From: Alcaligenaceae bacterium
GTDB lineage: Bacteria; Pseudomonadota; Gammaproteobacteria; Burkholderiales; Burkholderiaceae_B
Length of the DNA: 56,200 bases
NCBI GenBank assembly: GCA_013205565.1
Contig: JABMMM010000107.1
Span: 1-56,200 of the forward strand
Reading direction: 5' to 3'
The notes beneath the pieces are model-generated. The model saw nothing but the letters and a program-made list of their open reading frames with translations. It had not been told where the DNA came from and did no database searches. Shown one piece after another: positions 18,392 through 31,218 of this stretch (positions are counted from its first letter, which is position 1; each line of letters begins with the position of its first letter). Made by a program: the position numbers and the translations under genes.

Positions 18392-19179
18392 GGTTGGACC
18401 TCGGTAAGTTGAGAGGGCTCTGCACGCATGATTTGCATAAAGGCGTGCTCAAGGTTGCCACCAGCCCGCGCGAGTAACGCTTGCGTGGTGTCAAGCGCCA
18501 CGATGCGGCCACCCTTGAGCATGGCGGTGCGATGACACAACGCCTCGGCCTCTTCAAGATAGTGCGTGGTCAAAATAATGGTATGGCCTTGCGCGTTTAG
18601 GCGCGAGATGAACTCCCAAAGGCTGCGACGCAAATCGACATCCACACCGGCCGTGGGTTCGTCAAGCACAATCACCGGGGGGCGGTGCACCAGGGCTTGT
18701 GCGACGAGTACGCGGCGCTTCATGCCGCCCGACAGCGCGCGCATGTTTTCGTCGGCCTTATCGGTTAGCCCAAGATTGGCAAGGATTTCATCGATCCAGT
18801 CATCGTTACGTCGAAATCCGAAATAGCCGGACTGGATACGTAAGGTTTCGCGCACCGTAAAAAACGGATCGTAGACCAACTCTTGGGGCACTACGCCCAG
18901 CGAACGCCTGGCCGCTTGGTAGTCAGTCACAACATCATGACCACAGACGCTCGCACGCCCTTGGGTGGCTTGGCAAAGTCCCGCTAAGACGGAAATGAGA
19001 GTTGTTTTGCCAGCACCATTGGGTCCAAGCAAGGCAAAAAACTCACCGTGCTCGATCGTCAGAGACACATCGTCAAGGGCTTGTAAGCCGGCCCCAGTGG
19101 GCGCGCGTACTAAGCCACGCCAACCGGTCGCGCGTGGCATAAAAACTTTTGAGACATGCTCAAACGTAACAGCGGACAT
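18388..19179 (-). CDS. ABC transporter ATP-binding protein (YadG-like)
   Basis: This 263-aa ATPase has Walker A GPNGAGKTTL, signature ALSGGMKRRVL, Walker B VIVLDEPTAGVD and the H-loop ILTTHYLEEAEAL. Together with the adjacent permease it makes a two-gene exporter. It follows mlaC after 72 bp; in related species a small STAS-domain gene (mlaB) often occupies this place but is missing here. Confidence 0.93.
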   Translation of the reverse strand: MSAVTFEHVSKVFMPRATGWRGLVRAPTGAGLQALDDVSLTIEHGEFFALLGPNGAGKTTLISVLAGLCQATQGRASVCGHDVVTDYQAARRSLGVVPQELVYDPFFTVRETLRIQSGYFGFRRNDDWIDEILANLGLTDKADENMRALSGGMKRRVLVAQALVHRPPVIVLDEPTAGVDVDLRRSLWEFISRLNAQGHTIILTTHYLEEAEALCHRTAMLKGGRIVALDTTQALLARAGGNLEHAFMQIMRAEPSQLTEVQP

Positions 19180-19199
19180 AATGGCCTTGTGATGCGTGC

Positions 19200-19220
19200 C
19201 GCAGGCAAAACAAGCCTGCG
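19200..19220. repeat. Hairpin in the mlaC - ABC exporter gap
   Basis: CGCAGGC (19200-19206) and GCCTGCG (19214-19220) form a perfect 7-bp stem around a 7-nt loop, 20 bases upstream of the ABC ATPase start. No T tract follows, so it is more likely an RNA structure than a terminator. Confidence 0.35.
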
Positions 19221-19251
19221 CCGGTGTCAGCCCTGTGGGACTGATTGGACT

Positions 19252-19890
19252 TTATTGTTGTGCCCGTTGGTTTAGTGCCTGGATCAAACCATCTATACCG
19301 TTTTGGCTAATTTGCTGTGCGAACTGGTTACGATAGTTTTCGATCAGCCAGATATTTTCGACGTTCAGGTCGTAGATCTTCCAGCCCTCGGGCGTTTTTT
19401 CTAGGCGATAATCGAGCGCAATCGGTTGCGTGTTGGCGCGTTGCGTGACTTGCGACTTGACCACTACGTCAGTGGCGCCAGGCTCCCCCCGAAAGGCTAA
19501 AGTCTTAATGGTCGTGGCTTCGTCCACGCGGGTAAACGCGCCGCTATAGGCGCGCGCAAGGGTGCCCCGAAACGCTTTTACAAGTGCCGATTGTTGCTCG
19601 GGTGTTGCCTGGCGCCAATAGCGACCGGCCGCGAGTCGGGTGGTTTTTTCAAAGTTAACGTTTGGCAAAATCAGTTCATCTACCAGCGCATTGACGCGCG
19701 CAGTATTGCCGGCGCGCACGCTGCTGTCAGACTTCAGCGCAGCCAGCATTTGATCTGCAACTTGTTGCACAAAATCGTTGGGGGCGGCGTTTGGATCAGG
19801 CTTGTTTTGTGCGTGTGCAGCTTGCCCGATGCTCAATAACAGGCAACAAACGAACAATCTTATACAGACAAAAAAGCGGGCATTCATCAA
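19252..19890 (-). CDS. mlaC: Phospholipid-binding periplasmic protein MlaC
   Basis: MlaC shuttles phospholipid through the periplasm between the outer-membrane MlaA complex and the inner-membrane MlaFEDB complex. The 212-aa protein starts with a signal peptide (about 27 aa, ending AHAQ). It continues with the MlaC/Ttg2D fold, including GRYWRQATPEQQSALVKAF, LARAYSGAF and WKIYDLNVENIWLIENYRNQF (given in part). It lies downstream of mlaA. Confidence 0.94.
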   Translation of the reverse strand: MMNARFFVCIRLFVCCLLLSIGQAAHAQNKPDPNAAPNDFVQQVADQMLAALKSDSSVRAGNTARVNALVDELILPNVNFEKTTRLAAGRYWRQATPEQQSALVKAFRGTLARAYSGAFTRVDEATTIKTLAFRGEPGATDVVVKSQVTQRANTQPIALDYRLEKTPEGWKIYDLNVENIWLIENYRNQFAQQISQNGIDGLIQALNQRAQQ

Positions 19891-19942
19891 CAGATCCTTT
19901 CGATTGAGGGTACAACGATTTGCTCGGCGGCGTCGCGGTGTT

Positions 19943-20740
19943 TCATTTTTTTGGAGTCAGGCCAAGCGCTTTTTCGTCGGCGGGCACAGCCTCAAAATCT
20001 TCGTAGCTTGGCAGCTTTTCGGCTGCGGCGTTCGAGCCGTTGACCTGCACACTGCGACGTTTAAGATAGGCGTCGCGAATAAAACTATAGGGGTCAAGCG
20101 CGGTGCGGTCGACGGTATTGGTGACCTCAAGCAAGGCTTCGCGCCGCGCGACCACTTCAAGGCCATAGATCGAGTTGCGCACATCGATATTATTAATCAA
20201 GGAGCCATACCCGAACTGATTGACGTACACGTCGACAGCCCGGCCGACGCCGTCTCTGAGCGTGCTTGGGCCGATAATGGGTAGCACTAGATAAGGCCCA
20301 GAGTCAAACCCCCACACGCCCAGGGTGACGCCGAAGTCGTTCGGGATACGCTTGGCGCCAGTTTGGCTGGCCAGATCCAAACAGCCACCTAGCCCCAGCG
20401 TACTGTTCAGTAGAACTCGGCCAAAGGTGTTCAAGGCGTCCACCTGGCGCCCCTGCAAGGTGCTGTTAAACCACGACCAAACGTCGCCAAGGTTCAAAAA
20501 GATATTGTTAATACAGGTACGAACGGGTTGAGGCGTAACAAACGCGTAGGCTTGCGCGACTGGCTTTAAGATTGCGCGATCAACGGTGTCGTTGAACTCG
20601 AAGACCGCTCGATTAGAGGCTTCAAGCGGGTCGTTTGGATTGGGTGGCCCGAGCGTGCGCGTGGCGCAGCCCGTCAACACCAAGAACGCTAAGGCACTAA
20701 GTGCCAGAGTCAAAGAGCGAAAAGATAAACGAGTGCGCAT
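19943..20740 (-). CDS. mlaA: Outer-membrane lipoprotein MlaA (VacJ)
   Basis: MlaA removes mislocalised phospholipids from the outer leaflet of the outer membrane. The 265-aa protein has a lipoprotein signal with lipobox LTGC (C25), then the family DPLEASNRAVFEFND opening, the GDVWSWFNSTLQG region, NDFGVTLGVWGFDSGPYLVLP and a GPSTLRDGVG motif. It sits between mlaD (12-bp gap) and mlaC. Confidence 0.95.
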   Translation of the reverse strand: MRTRLSFRSLTLALSALAFLVLTGCATRTLGPPNPNDPLEASNRAVFEFNDTVDRAILKPVAQAYAFVTPQPVRTCINNIFLNLGDVWSWFNSTLQGRQVDALNTFGRVLLNSTLGLGGCLDLASQTGAKRIPNDFGVTLGVWGFDSGPYLVLPIIGPSTLRDGVGRAVDVYVNQFGYGSLINNIDVRNSIYGLEVVARREALLEVTNTVDRTALDPYSFIRDAYLKRRSVQVNGSNAAAEKLPSYEDFEAVPADEKALGLTPKK

Positions 20741-20752
20741 GTTGCGTGACCG

Positions 20753-21268
20753 TTAAGGTGTGGTTTTTGAGGGCTTTGCCGCGGGGTTTGCGTCGGCGGC
20801 AGCTGCGGTGCCTTGTTTTTCGGCAGACGAATACAAAAACTGACTAATCAGACTTTCAAGCACGATTGCGCTTTGCGTAAATTGCAGGGTGGCACCCGGG
20901 ACAAGATTGGCCTCGTCCCCGCCAGCCTCAAGGCCAATGTATTGCTCGCCTAACAGGCCCGAAGTTAGAATTTTGGCTGAAGAATCTTTTGGAAACAAAT
21001 AGTTTTTTTCGAGTTGAAACGTCACAATGGCCTGAAAGGTTTTTTCGTCAAGCGTGATGCTCGCCACACGGCCGACCACGACGCCGGCACTTTTAATTGG
21101 CGCGCGAACTTTTAACCCGCCGATGTTGTCAAACTTGGCCGAGAGGGCGTAAGTGGGCGCAAACGAAAAGCTACTAAGGTTACCGGCACGCAAAGCGAGA
21201 AAAGCTAGCGCGAGCGCACCTAGCAACACAAAGAGACCCACCCACCAATCTGTTTTTTCGTTTGACAT
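20753..21268 (-). CDS. mlaD: MCE-domain lipid transport protein MlaD
   Basis: MlaD is the periplasmic substrate-binding ring of the MlaFEDB complex. The 171-aa protein has one N-terminal membrane helix (WWVGLFVLLGALALAFLALRAG) and an MCE domain (about residues 37-120: FDNIGGLKVRAPIKSAGVVVG, later GLLGEQYIGLEAGG). The tail is Ala/Lys-rich. It lies just after mlaE. Confidence 0.94.
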   Translation of the reverse strand: MSNEKTDWWVGLFVLLGALALAFLALRAGNLSSFSFAPTYALSAKFDNIGGLKVRAPIKSAGVVVGRVASITLDEKTFQAIVTFQLEKNYLFPKDSSAKILTSGLLGEQYIGLEAGGDEANLVPGATLQFTQSAIVLESLISQFLYSSAEKQGTAAAADANPAAKPSKTTP

Positions 21269-21280
21269 TTTTTGACTCGG

Positions 21281-22065
21281 TTAGTGACTGAACATCAGCG
21301 CAGTCAGTAGAAAATCTAGACCCAAGACCGCAAGAGAGCTTGTCACGACGGTGCGCGTGGTTGCACGCGCGACGCCTTCTGGGGTCGGTCGCGCGCGCCA
21401 GCCTTCGTAAAGAGCGATTAACGTCACTGCTACACCAAAATAATACTTTTTATCACGCCATTTAATATGTCTTTGTAGACATCCACCCCGTTTTGCATTT
21501 GTGACCAAAAGGCGCCGGTGTCGATACCAATGAGCAGCACGCCCACCACCCAGCCCCCCAGAATGCCGACCGTCGAAAAAACTGCCGCCAGAATCGGCAT
21601 GGCGATCACGCCGCCCCAAAAACGCGGCACAAAGACGCGGGTAAGGGGGTCGACCGCCATCACTTCCATGGCGGCTAACTGCTCGCCAGCTTTCATTAGG
21701 CCAATTTCTGCCGTCAGCGAGGTGCCCGCTCGCCCAGCAAACAGCAGGGCCGTCACGACGGGGCCTAGCTCTCGGGTCAACGAGAGCGCGACCAGCAGGC
21801 CAAGCGCCTCTTCAGAGCCATAGCGGTTCAGGGTGTAATAACCTTGCAAGCCTAAAACAAAGCCCACAAACAAACCCGAGACAATAATAATCAGCAGTGA
21901 AAAATTACCGATGAAGTGCACTTGCTGAGAAACGAGCCGAGGGCGCTTGAATACAATCCCGCTGCGCTGTAACAGCATAAAAAAGAACCGAGTAAAAAGG
22001 CCGAGCCCGGTGAGTCGGGCGCGCACACTTTGGCCGAGCGTGCTTAAAAAACTGGGGCGACTCAT
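21281..22065 (-). pseudogene. mlaE: MlaE permease with a one-base frameshift
   Basis: MlaE is the inner-membrane permease of the MlaFEDB phospholipid system. Here the reading frame is split. The first part (from 22065) gives 211 residues with MlaE features such as [24 protein letters not shown] and stops at 21430-21432 after [10 protein letters not shown]. The next frame continues exactly as expected with [29 protein letters not shown] and the last helix, ending at 21281. Adding one T to the T4 run (AAAA at 21437-21440 on the plus strand) would restore about 261 aa, normal family length. It may be a sequencing error, a true loss of function or slippage-based expression. It overlaps mlaF by 4 bp. 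Confidence 0.88.
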
Positions 22066-22895
22066 GTTCGGGCGCCTGTCTGAACGAGCCAGGCTTCAAA
22101 GGCGGGCGTCAGGGGATAATCAAAAGCGACGGGCCCATCGGCCTGCCCATTTAAGAACTGCTGCACGTACGGGTCGGTCGAGGCAGCAAGAGTGGCCGGC
22201 GCGCCGTGCGCTTTAAGCTGGCCTTGACCCACTAAATAAACCTGATCCGCGATGGCGAAAGATTCGGCAATGTCGTGGGTGATGACCACCGAAGCGCAGC
22301 CCAGGCGGTCTGACAAACTGCGAATCAGACGCGCGGTGATACCAAGCGAGATCGGATCGAGTCCGGCGAAGGGCTCGTCATAGAGCACGAGCTCAGGCTC
22401 AAGCACGACCGCGCGAGCCAGTGCGACGCGACGCGCCATGCCGCCAGAGATTTCAGAGACTTTTAGGTGTGCGGCGGCACGCAGGCCGACTGCGTTGAGT
22501 TTTTCGAGAACGCGCTCGGTGAGTTGTGACGCAGACATGCTGAGATGTTCGCGCAATGGGAAGGCGACATTTTCAAAGACATTGAGGTCGGTAAAGAGCG
22601 CGCCTTGTTGAAAAAGGACGCCCATCCGTTGCCTGAGAGCTTGCAAGCCCGGGCGATTGGTGCGCGCGAGGTCTTGCCCAAACAAGGTGATTGTTCCGCG
22701 ACGCGCCGCGAGTTGGCCCGTCACGGCACGCAGCAACGTGGTTTTGCCTGACCCCGAGCCGCCCATCATTGCCACAACTTGGCCGGGCATGACCTCAAGC
22801 GAGATGTCTTGCAGCACAGTGAAATCACCGTAGCCAAGCGAGACGCCTTCGAGGCGCAGCACGGCTTGGTTTGAGGTCAGAGGGGGCGTAAGCAT
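22062..22895 (-). CDS. mlaF: ATP-binding protein MlaF
   Basis: MlaF powers phospholipid movement by the MlaFEDB complex. The 277-aa ATPase has Walker [13 protein letters not shown]-loop region [11 protein letters not shown], signature [16 protein letters not shown], Walker [14 protein letters not shown] and H-loop SVVITHDI. Compared with typical MlaF there is a C-terminal extension ending [19 protein letters not shown]. It is the first gene of the mla cluster; 144 bp of non-coding DNA lie between it and the Bug gene. Confidence 0.95.
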   Translation of the reverse strand: MLTPPLTSNQAVLRLEGVSLGYGDFTVLQDISLEVMPGQVVAMMGGSGSGKTTLLRAVTGQLAARRGTITLFGQDLARTNRPGLQALRQRMGVLFQQGALFTDLNVFENVAFPLREHLSMSASQLTERVLEKLNAVGLRAAAHLKVSEISGGMARRVALARAVVLEPELVLYDEPFAGLDPISLGITARLIRSLSDRLGCASVVITHDIAESFAIADQVYLVGQGQLKAHGAPATLAASTDPYVQQFLNGQADGPVAFDYPLTPAFEAWLVQTGART

Positions 22896-23039
22896 AGAGA
22901 ACCAAAAGGTGCAAAGCAGAATTCAGCGGCAAAGCGCAAACAGAACTTGCAAGCGTTCAAGCCCCAAGCGCCGATTGTAACGCCGGACCTAGGATATTTG
23001 ACCTGAGATGCAATCAGGGATCTTGGTTTTTTGACGAAG

Positions 23040-24041
23040 TTATTGAGGCTGAATGTTTGCAGCTTGAATCACTTTGGCCCATTTTGCGGTTTCGCTGGCA
23101 ATGAACTGAGCGAAGGCCTCGGGTGAGCCGCCTGCAGGTTGGCTGCCGGAGTCCGTAATCTGCTTGAGCACTTCAGGGTCGAGCAGGATTTCGTTGAGGG
23201 CGGCATTAAACTTGCGGATGATAGCTGGGGGTGTGCCGCCCGGAGCGATCACTCCCTGCCAATTGTAAGACTCAAAGTCAGCTACACCGAGCTCGGCCAT
23301 GGTGGGCACGTCGGGCAGTAGGGCGAGCCTTTTGGTTGAGGTCACCGCGAGTGGCCGGATCTTGTTGCCCTTGATTGCCGGAAGCGCGGCATAACCCATT
23401 TCAAACATCATGCTCAAGTGGCCTGCCATGAGGTCTGTCGAAGCGGGCGCGCCGCCTTTGTAAGGGACATGCACGATATCAATCTTGGCGATTTCGCGAA
23501 ACATTTCACCCGACAGATGGTGGGCACCCCCAATGCCGGAGGAGCCAAAGGTGAGCTTGCCGGGCTCTTTCTTAGCCAGCGCGACGAGCTCGGGTAAGCT
23601 TTTGACGGGCATGCTGTTGGCTACGCTGAGCACCAAAGGACTGTTTTCAATCAGGATGATAGGCGCAATCTCTTTGGTGGGGTTGTAAGGCAGCATGGTC
23701 ATCAAGCTTGGGTTGACGGCTAGCGGCGCTAAATTACCTGAACCAATCGTGTAGCCATCGGGCAGCGCTTTGGCAATATAGGCGGTACCAATCACGCCAC
23801 CTGCCCCGGTTTTATTTTCGACCACAACTGGTTGGCCTAGCTTATCCGACAGCTTGCGCGCGAGTAATCGCATGCGCGTGTCGGCAAAGCCCCCTGCTGC
23901 ATACGTCACCACCAACGTGATGTTTTTGTTCGGCCAGGGCTTGGCGCCTTCTGGGGCTGTCTGGGCTCCGACGGGGGTAGTCAAACAGAGCGCCAACAGG
24001 CTCAGGGCAAGTGCTTGCAAGCGTTTAGCAGGGTGAGTCAT
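23040..24041 (-). CDS. Bug-family (TctC-type) tripartite tricarboxylate substrate-binding protein
   Basis: This 333-aa periplasmic binding protein has a signal peptide (about 26 aa, ending GAQ) and the Bug/TctC fold. Family segments include KNITLVVTYAAGGFADTRMR, VVVENKTGAGGVIGTAYIAKA, DGYTIGSG, VHVPYKGGAPASTDLMAGH and PDVPTMAELGV. These receptors bind small carboxylates or other solutes and are greatly expanded in Alcaligenaceae. No TctA/TctB membrane genes are nearby, so it is an orphan receptor. It follows gltD on the same strand with a 23-bp gap. Confidence 0.92.
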   Translation of the reverse strand: MTHPAKRLQALALSLLALCLTTPVGAQTAPEGAKPWPNKNITLVVTYAAGGFADTRMRLLARKLSDKLGQPVVVENKTGAGGVIGTAYIAKALPDGYTIGSGNLAPLAVNPSLMTMLPYNPTKEIAPIILIENSPLVLSVANSMPVKSLPELVALAKKEPGKLTFGSSGIGGAHHLSGEMFREIAKIDIVHVPYKGGAPASTDLMAGHLSMMFEMGYAALPAIKGNKIRPLAVTSTKRLALLPDVPTMAELGVADFESYNWQGVIAPGGTPPAIIRKFNAALNEILLDPEVLKQITDSGSQPAGGSPEAFAQFIASETAKWAKVIQAANIQPQ

Positions 24042-24064
24042 AGGGAGTCTCGGGTGAACATGGG

Positions 24065-25531
24065 TTAACGGGGCAATTCGCTGACGCCCATCAAAAACTC
24101 ATCAACTGCGCGCGCGCACTGACGGCCTTCACGAATTGCCCAAACGACCAGTGATTGACCTCGCCGCATGTCTCCGGCAGCAAAGACGTTTGCAAGACTC
24201 GTGCGATAGTCGTCGGTGTTGGCGCGCACGTTGCCGCGCGCGTCTTGCTCGACGCCAAAGGCAGTTAAGACATTGCTTACAGGCGCAACAAAACCCATGG
24301 CAAGCAAGACGAGATCGGCTTTGATGTCAAATTCTGAGCCTTTTACCTCTTGCATTTTTAGCTGTCCCGAGGCTTCGTCTTTGATCCACTCTACGCGTGC
24401 AACGACGAGTTTCTCGACTTTACCGCCTTTGCCTGCCAGCGATTTACTGGTGATTGCCCAGTCGCGTTCTGCTCCCTCTTCGTGCGAAGAAGAGGTGCGC
24501 AATTTAGCGGGCCAGTAGGGCCACGTCATCGCTTTGTTTTCGGTCTCGGGTGGGCGCGGCATGAGTTCAATCTGCGTGACGGATTTGGCGCCGTGTCGGT
24601 TACTGGTACCCACGCAATCCGAGCCGGTATCGCCTCCGCCAATGACGATGACGTGTTTGTCTTTTGCGAGTACCTGAGCGCTGAGCGTGTCGCCTGCAAC
24701 GACCTTATTTTGTGGACGTAAAAAATCCATCGCATACATCACACCCTTGAGTTCGCGCCCAGCAATCGGCAGGTCGCGCGGAGTTTCACAGCCACCAGTC
24801 AGGACGATGGCGTCAAACTCTTTTTGTAATGCCTCGGGAGTCAGGACGGTTAATTTTTGTTCAGGGGCGTCTGCAGCGCTGCCAATGTAATGCGAAGTTT
24901 TGAAGCTCACACCCTCGGCTTGCATTTGAGCGATGCGCTGATCAATCAGTGTTTTTTCGAGTTTGAAGTCGGGGATGCCATAGCGCAGCAAGCCGCCGAT
25001 GCGATCGTTCTTTTCAAAGACAGTGACGCTGTGACCCGTACGTGCTAATTGTTGCGCGCAGGCCAGACCTGCGGGGCCTGAGCCAATCACGGCGACGGTT
25101 TTACCGGTCTGGTGGGCAGGAAGTTGAGGTACGACCCAGCCTTCGGCCCAGCCCTTATCGATGATCGCGTGCTCGATCGACTTGATGCCGACGGCCTCAT
25201 CGTTGATGTTGAGCGTGCAGGCGGATTCACACGGCGCGGGGCAGATCCGACCCGTAAATTCAGGAAAATTATTGGTAGAGTGCAGCACCTCAAGTGCGCC
25301 ACGCCAATTTTGGCGGTAGACCAAGTCGTTCCAGTCGGGGATGATGTTGTTAACTGGGCAGCTGTTGTTGCAGAACGGAATTCCGCAATCCATGCAGCGC
25401 GCCGCTTGTTTGCCTGCCTGCTCGTCTGACAGGTGCAAGACAAATTCGCGCCAGTGTTTCAGGCGACTTGCAGGAGCCTCTGAAGCCTCTTGCAGCCGAT
25501 CGACCTCTAAAAAGCCAGTGATTTTTCCCAT
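24065..25531 (-). CDS. gltD: Glutamate synthase (NADPH) small subunit
   Basis: GltD supplies electrons from NADPH through FAD and iron-sulfur clusters to GltB. The 488-aa protein has an N-terminal cysteine-rich cluster region ([24 protein letters not shown], quoted in family form, and [15 protein letters not shown]). The FAD-binding [14 protein letters not shown] and the NADPH-binding [11 protein letters not shown] follow, then the C-terminal FAD motif [20 protein letters not shown]. It lies 9 bp after gltB. Confidence 0.96.
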   Translation of the reverse strand: MGKITGFLEVDRLQEASEAPASRLKHWREFVLHLSDEQAGKQAARCMDCGIPFCNNSCPVNNIIPDWNDLVYRQNWRGALEVLHSTNNFPEFTGRICPAPCESACTLNINDEAVGIKSIEHAIIDKGWAEGWVVPQLPAHQTGKTVAVIGSGPAGLACAQQLARTGHSVTVFEKNDRIGGLLRYGIPDFKLEKTLIDQRIAQMQAEGVSFKTSHYIGSAADAPEQKLTVLTPEALQKEFDAIVLTGGCETPRDLPIAGRELKGVMYAMDFLRPQNKVVAGDTLSAQVLAKDKHVIVIGGGDTGSDCVGTSNRHGAKSVTQIELMPRPPETENKAMTWPYWPAKLRTSSSHEEGAERDWAITSKSLAGKGGKVEKLVVARVEWIKDEASGQLKMQEVKGSEFDIKADLVLLAMGFVAPVSNVLTAFGVEQDARGNVRANTDDYRTSLANVFAAGDMRRGQSLVVWAIREGRQCARAVDEFLMGVSELPR

Positions 25532-25540
25532 GATGTTTCC

Positions 25541-30277
<4,737 letters not shown>

Positions 30278-30360
30278 GAGGTGCTCCTAAACCACTGCGG
30301 GCATGTTGCATTGCGAGGGGCAGACAATACGCCTGAAAACGCAGCGCAGCAAGCGAATTT

Positions 30361-30424
30361 AATTAGGGTGCGTCCCTAATTTATTGAATGAACTAAAAAA
30401 CCGTATATTTAATGGGGACGTACC
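30361..30424. repeat. REP-like inverted repeat pair between gltB and the transposase relative
   Basis: Two related 17-nt segments in opposite orientation, GGTGCGTCCCTAATTTA (30367-30383) and TTTAATGGGGACGTACC (30408-30424), share the core GGGACG(C/T)ACC. The first also belongs to a perfect 8-bp inverted repeat, AATTAGGG/CCCTAATT, with a 5-nt loop (30361-30381). Paired inverted short palindromic units next to a REP-associated transposase gene resemble REPIN elements. The pair lies in the upstream region of gltB, so it could also affect gltBD expression. Confidence 0.5.
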
Positions 30425-30455
30425 ATCGAGCGACTTGCACTCTCAGCCTTCTTTA

Positions 30456-31187
30456 TCAAGCTTTGCCGACTGCCTGCGACAGGGGCTTTTTCGCGCTGCC
30501 CACCTCGCGTTTGGGTCTGCCACGCAGGCCCGGTTGCGCCCGCCGCCCTGCCTCGACCGATAGGTCGGCTAAAAACTCTGCCCCACCAAGCCCCCACTGG
30601 CCTTTGAGCGCCGCTTCGATTGCCTGATCCTGTGCGAACGTGTTGCCTGTATTGAGGTGCTCTCGGTAACTGGCCTGCCGTCCAAACGGCGTGTTGCCAC
30701 ATTGCCAGTAGTCATGGTGGTGCTGCAGCCAAGATACCCGGGTATCCAAGCCCTCGGCGTGCGCGCGCGCAGAACTCCAGAGCCACTGAGCGGGTTCGCT
30801 AACCAAGCCCTCACGCATCGCGGCGCGTTCGAGCCAAATTAAGCTCGGTAGCACCCAATGCTCAGGCTGCGGGATTGCAGAATGATATCGGCCGCTAAAT
30901 ACGCTTCCCGTCTTAAGTTGGGCGGCTAGGCGACGCCCTAAATCCTGAATCAAACGCGGCAGCCCAAGTGCATCAGCTGGGGTGGCGAGCACGAGCAGCA
31001 CTTGGGGCGAAAGGCACCAGCCATGCACTGCAACCTGATATTGCTGGGCGCTTTGCCCAAGCCAGTTCAGCAAAAGCGGGTAGATTCGCGCTGCTGAGTC
31101 GTGATCGCCAAGGCCGGCCGAACTTGCAAAGCGCGCCAGAACCAAGTGCGCGGCCGCTGGAGCATAAAGTCGTGAAAGCCGGGCCAT
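30456..31187 (-). CDS. REP-associated tyrosine transposase (Y1_Tnp) relative lacking the HUH motif
   Basis: The 243-aa protein aligns by pattern with RAYT/Y1_Tnp proteins. HGWCLSPQVLLVLATP corresponds to the usual YCLMPNHVHLLVTP, SGRYHSAIPQ to the WEGRYKS region, and LIWLERAAMREGLVSEPAQWLWSSARAH to the YIELNPVRAGLV...WSSYRAH block. The tail RRAQPGLRGRPKRE matches the usual basic end. Both HUH histidines are replaced (Gln and Leu), and the Tyr of YIELNP is Trp. The gene is nonetheless intact. It starts 31 bp after the SdiA-regulated-domain gene and ends near the gltB promoter region. It is probably inactive as a nuclease; a DNA-binding role is possible but unproven. Confidence 0.75.
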   Translation of the reverse strand: MARLSRLYAPAAAHLVLARFASSAGLGDHDSAARIYPLLLNWLGQSAQQYQVAVHGWCLSPQVLLVLATPADALGLPRLIQDLGRRLAAQLKTGSVFSGRYHSAIPQPEHWVLPSLIWLERAAMREGLVSEPAQWLWSSARAHAEGLDTRVSWLQHHHDYWQCGNTPFGRQASYREHLNTGNTFAQDQAIEAALKGQWGLGGAEFLADLSVEAGRRAQPGLRGRPKREVGSAKKPLSQAVGKA

Positions 31188-31218
31188 TGCTTGGTAGCCT
31201 AAGTGCTGGTGTGCGCCA

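Noticed and set aside
21430-21445. Programmed frameshifting in mlaE
   Set aside because: No classic slippery heptamer with a downstream structure is evident, and mlaE is not known to use frameshifting; a simple indel or sequencing error is more likely, so it is listed as a frameshifted gene.
30361-31187. Complete mobile element around the transposase relative
   Set aside because: No target-site duplications or terminal repeats flank the gene, and the catalytic residues are lost, so it is not annotated as an active mobile element.
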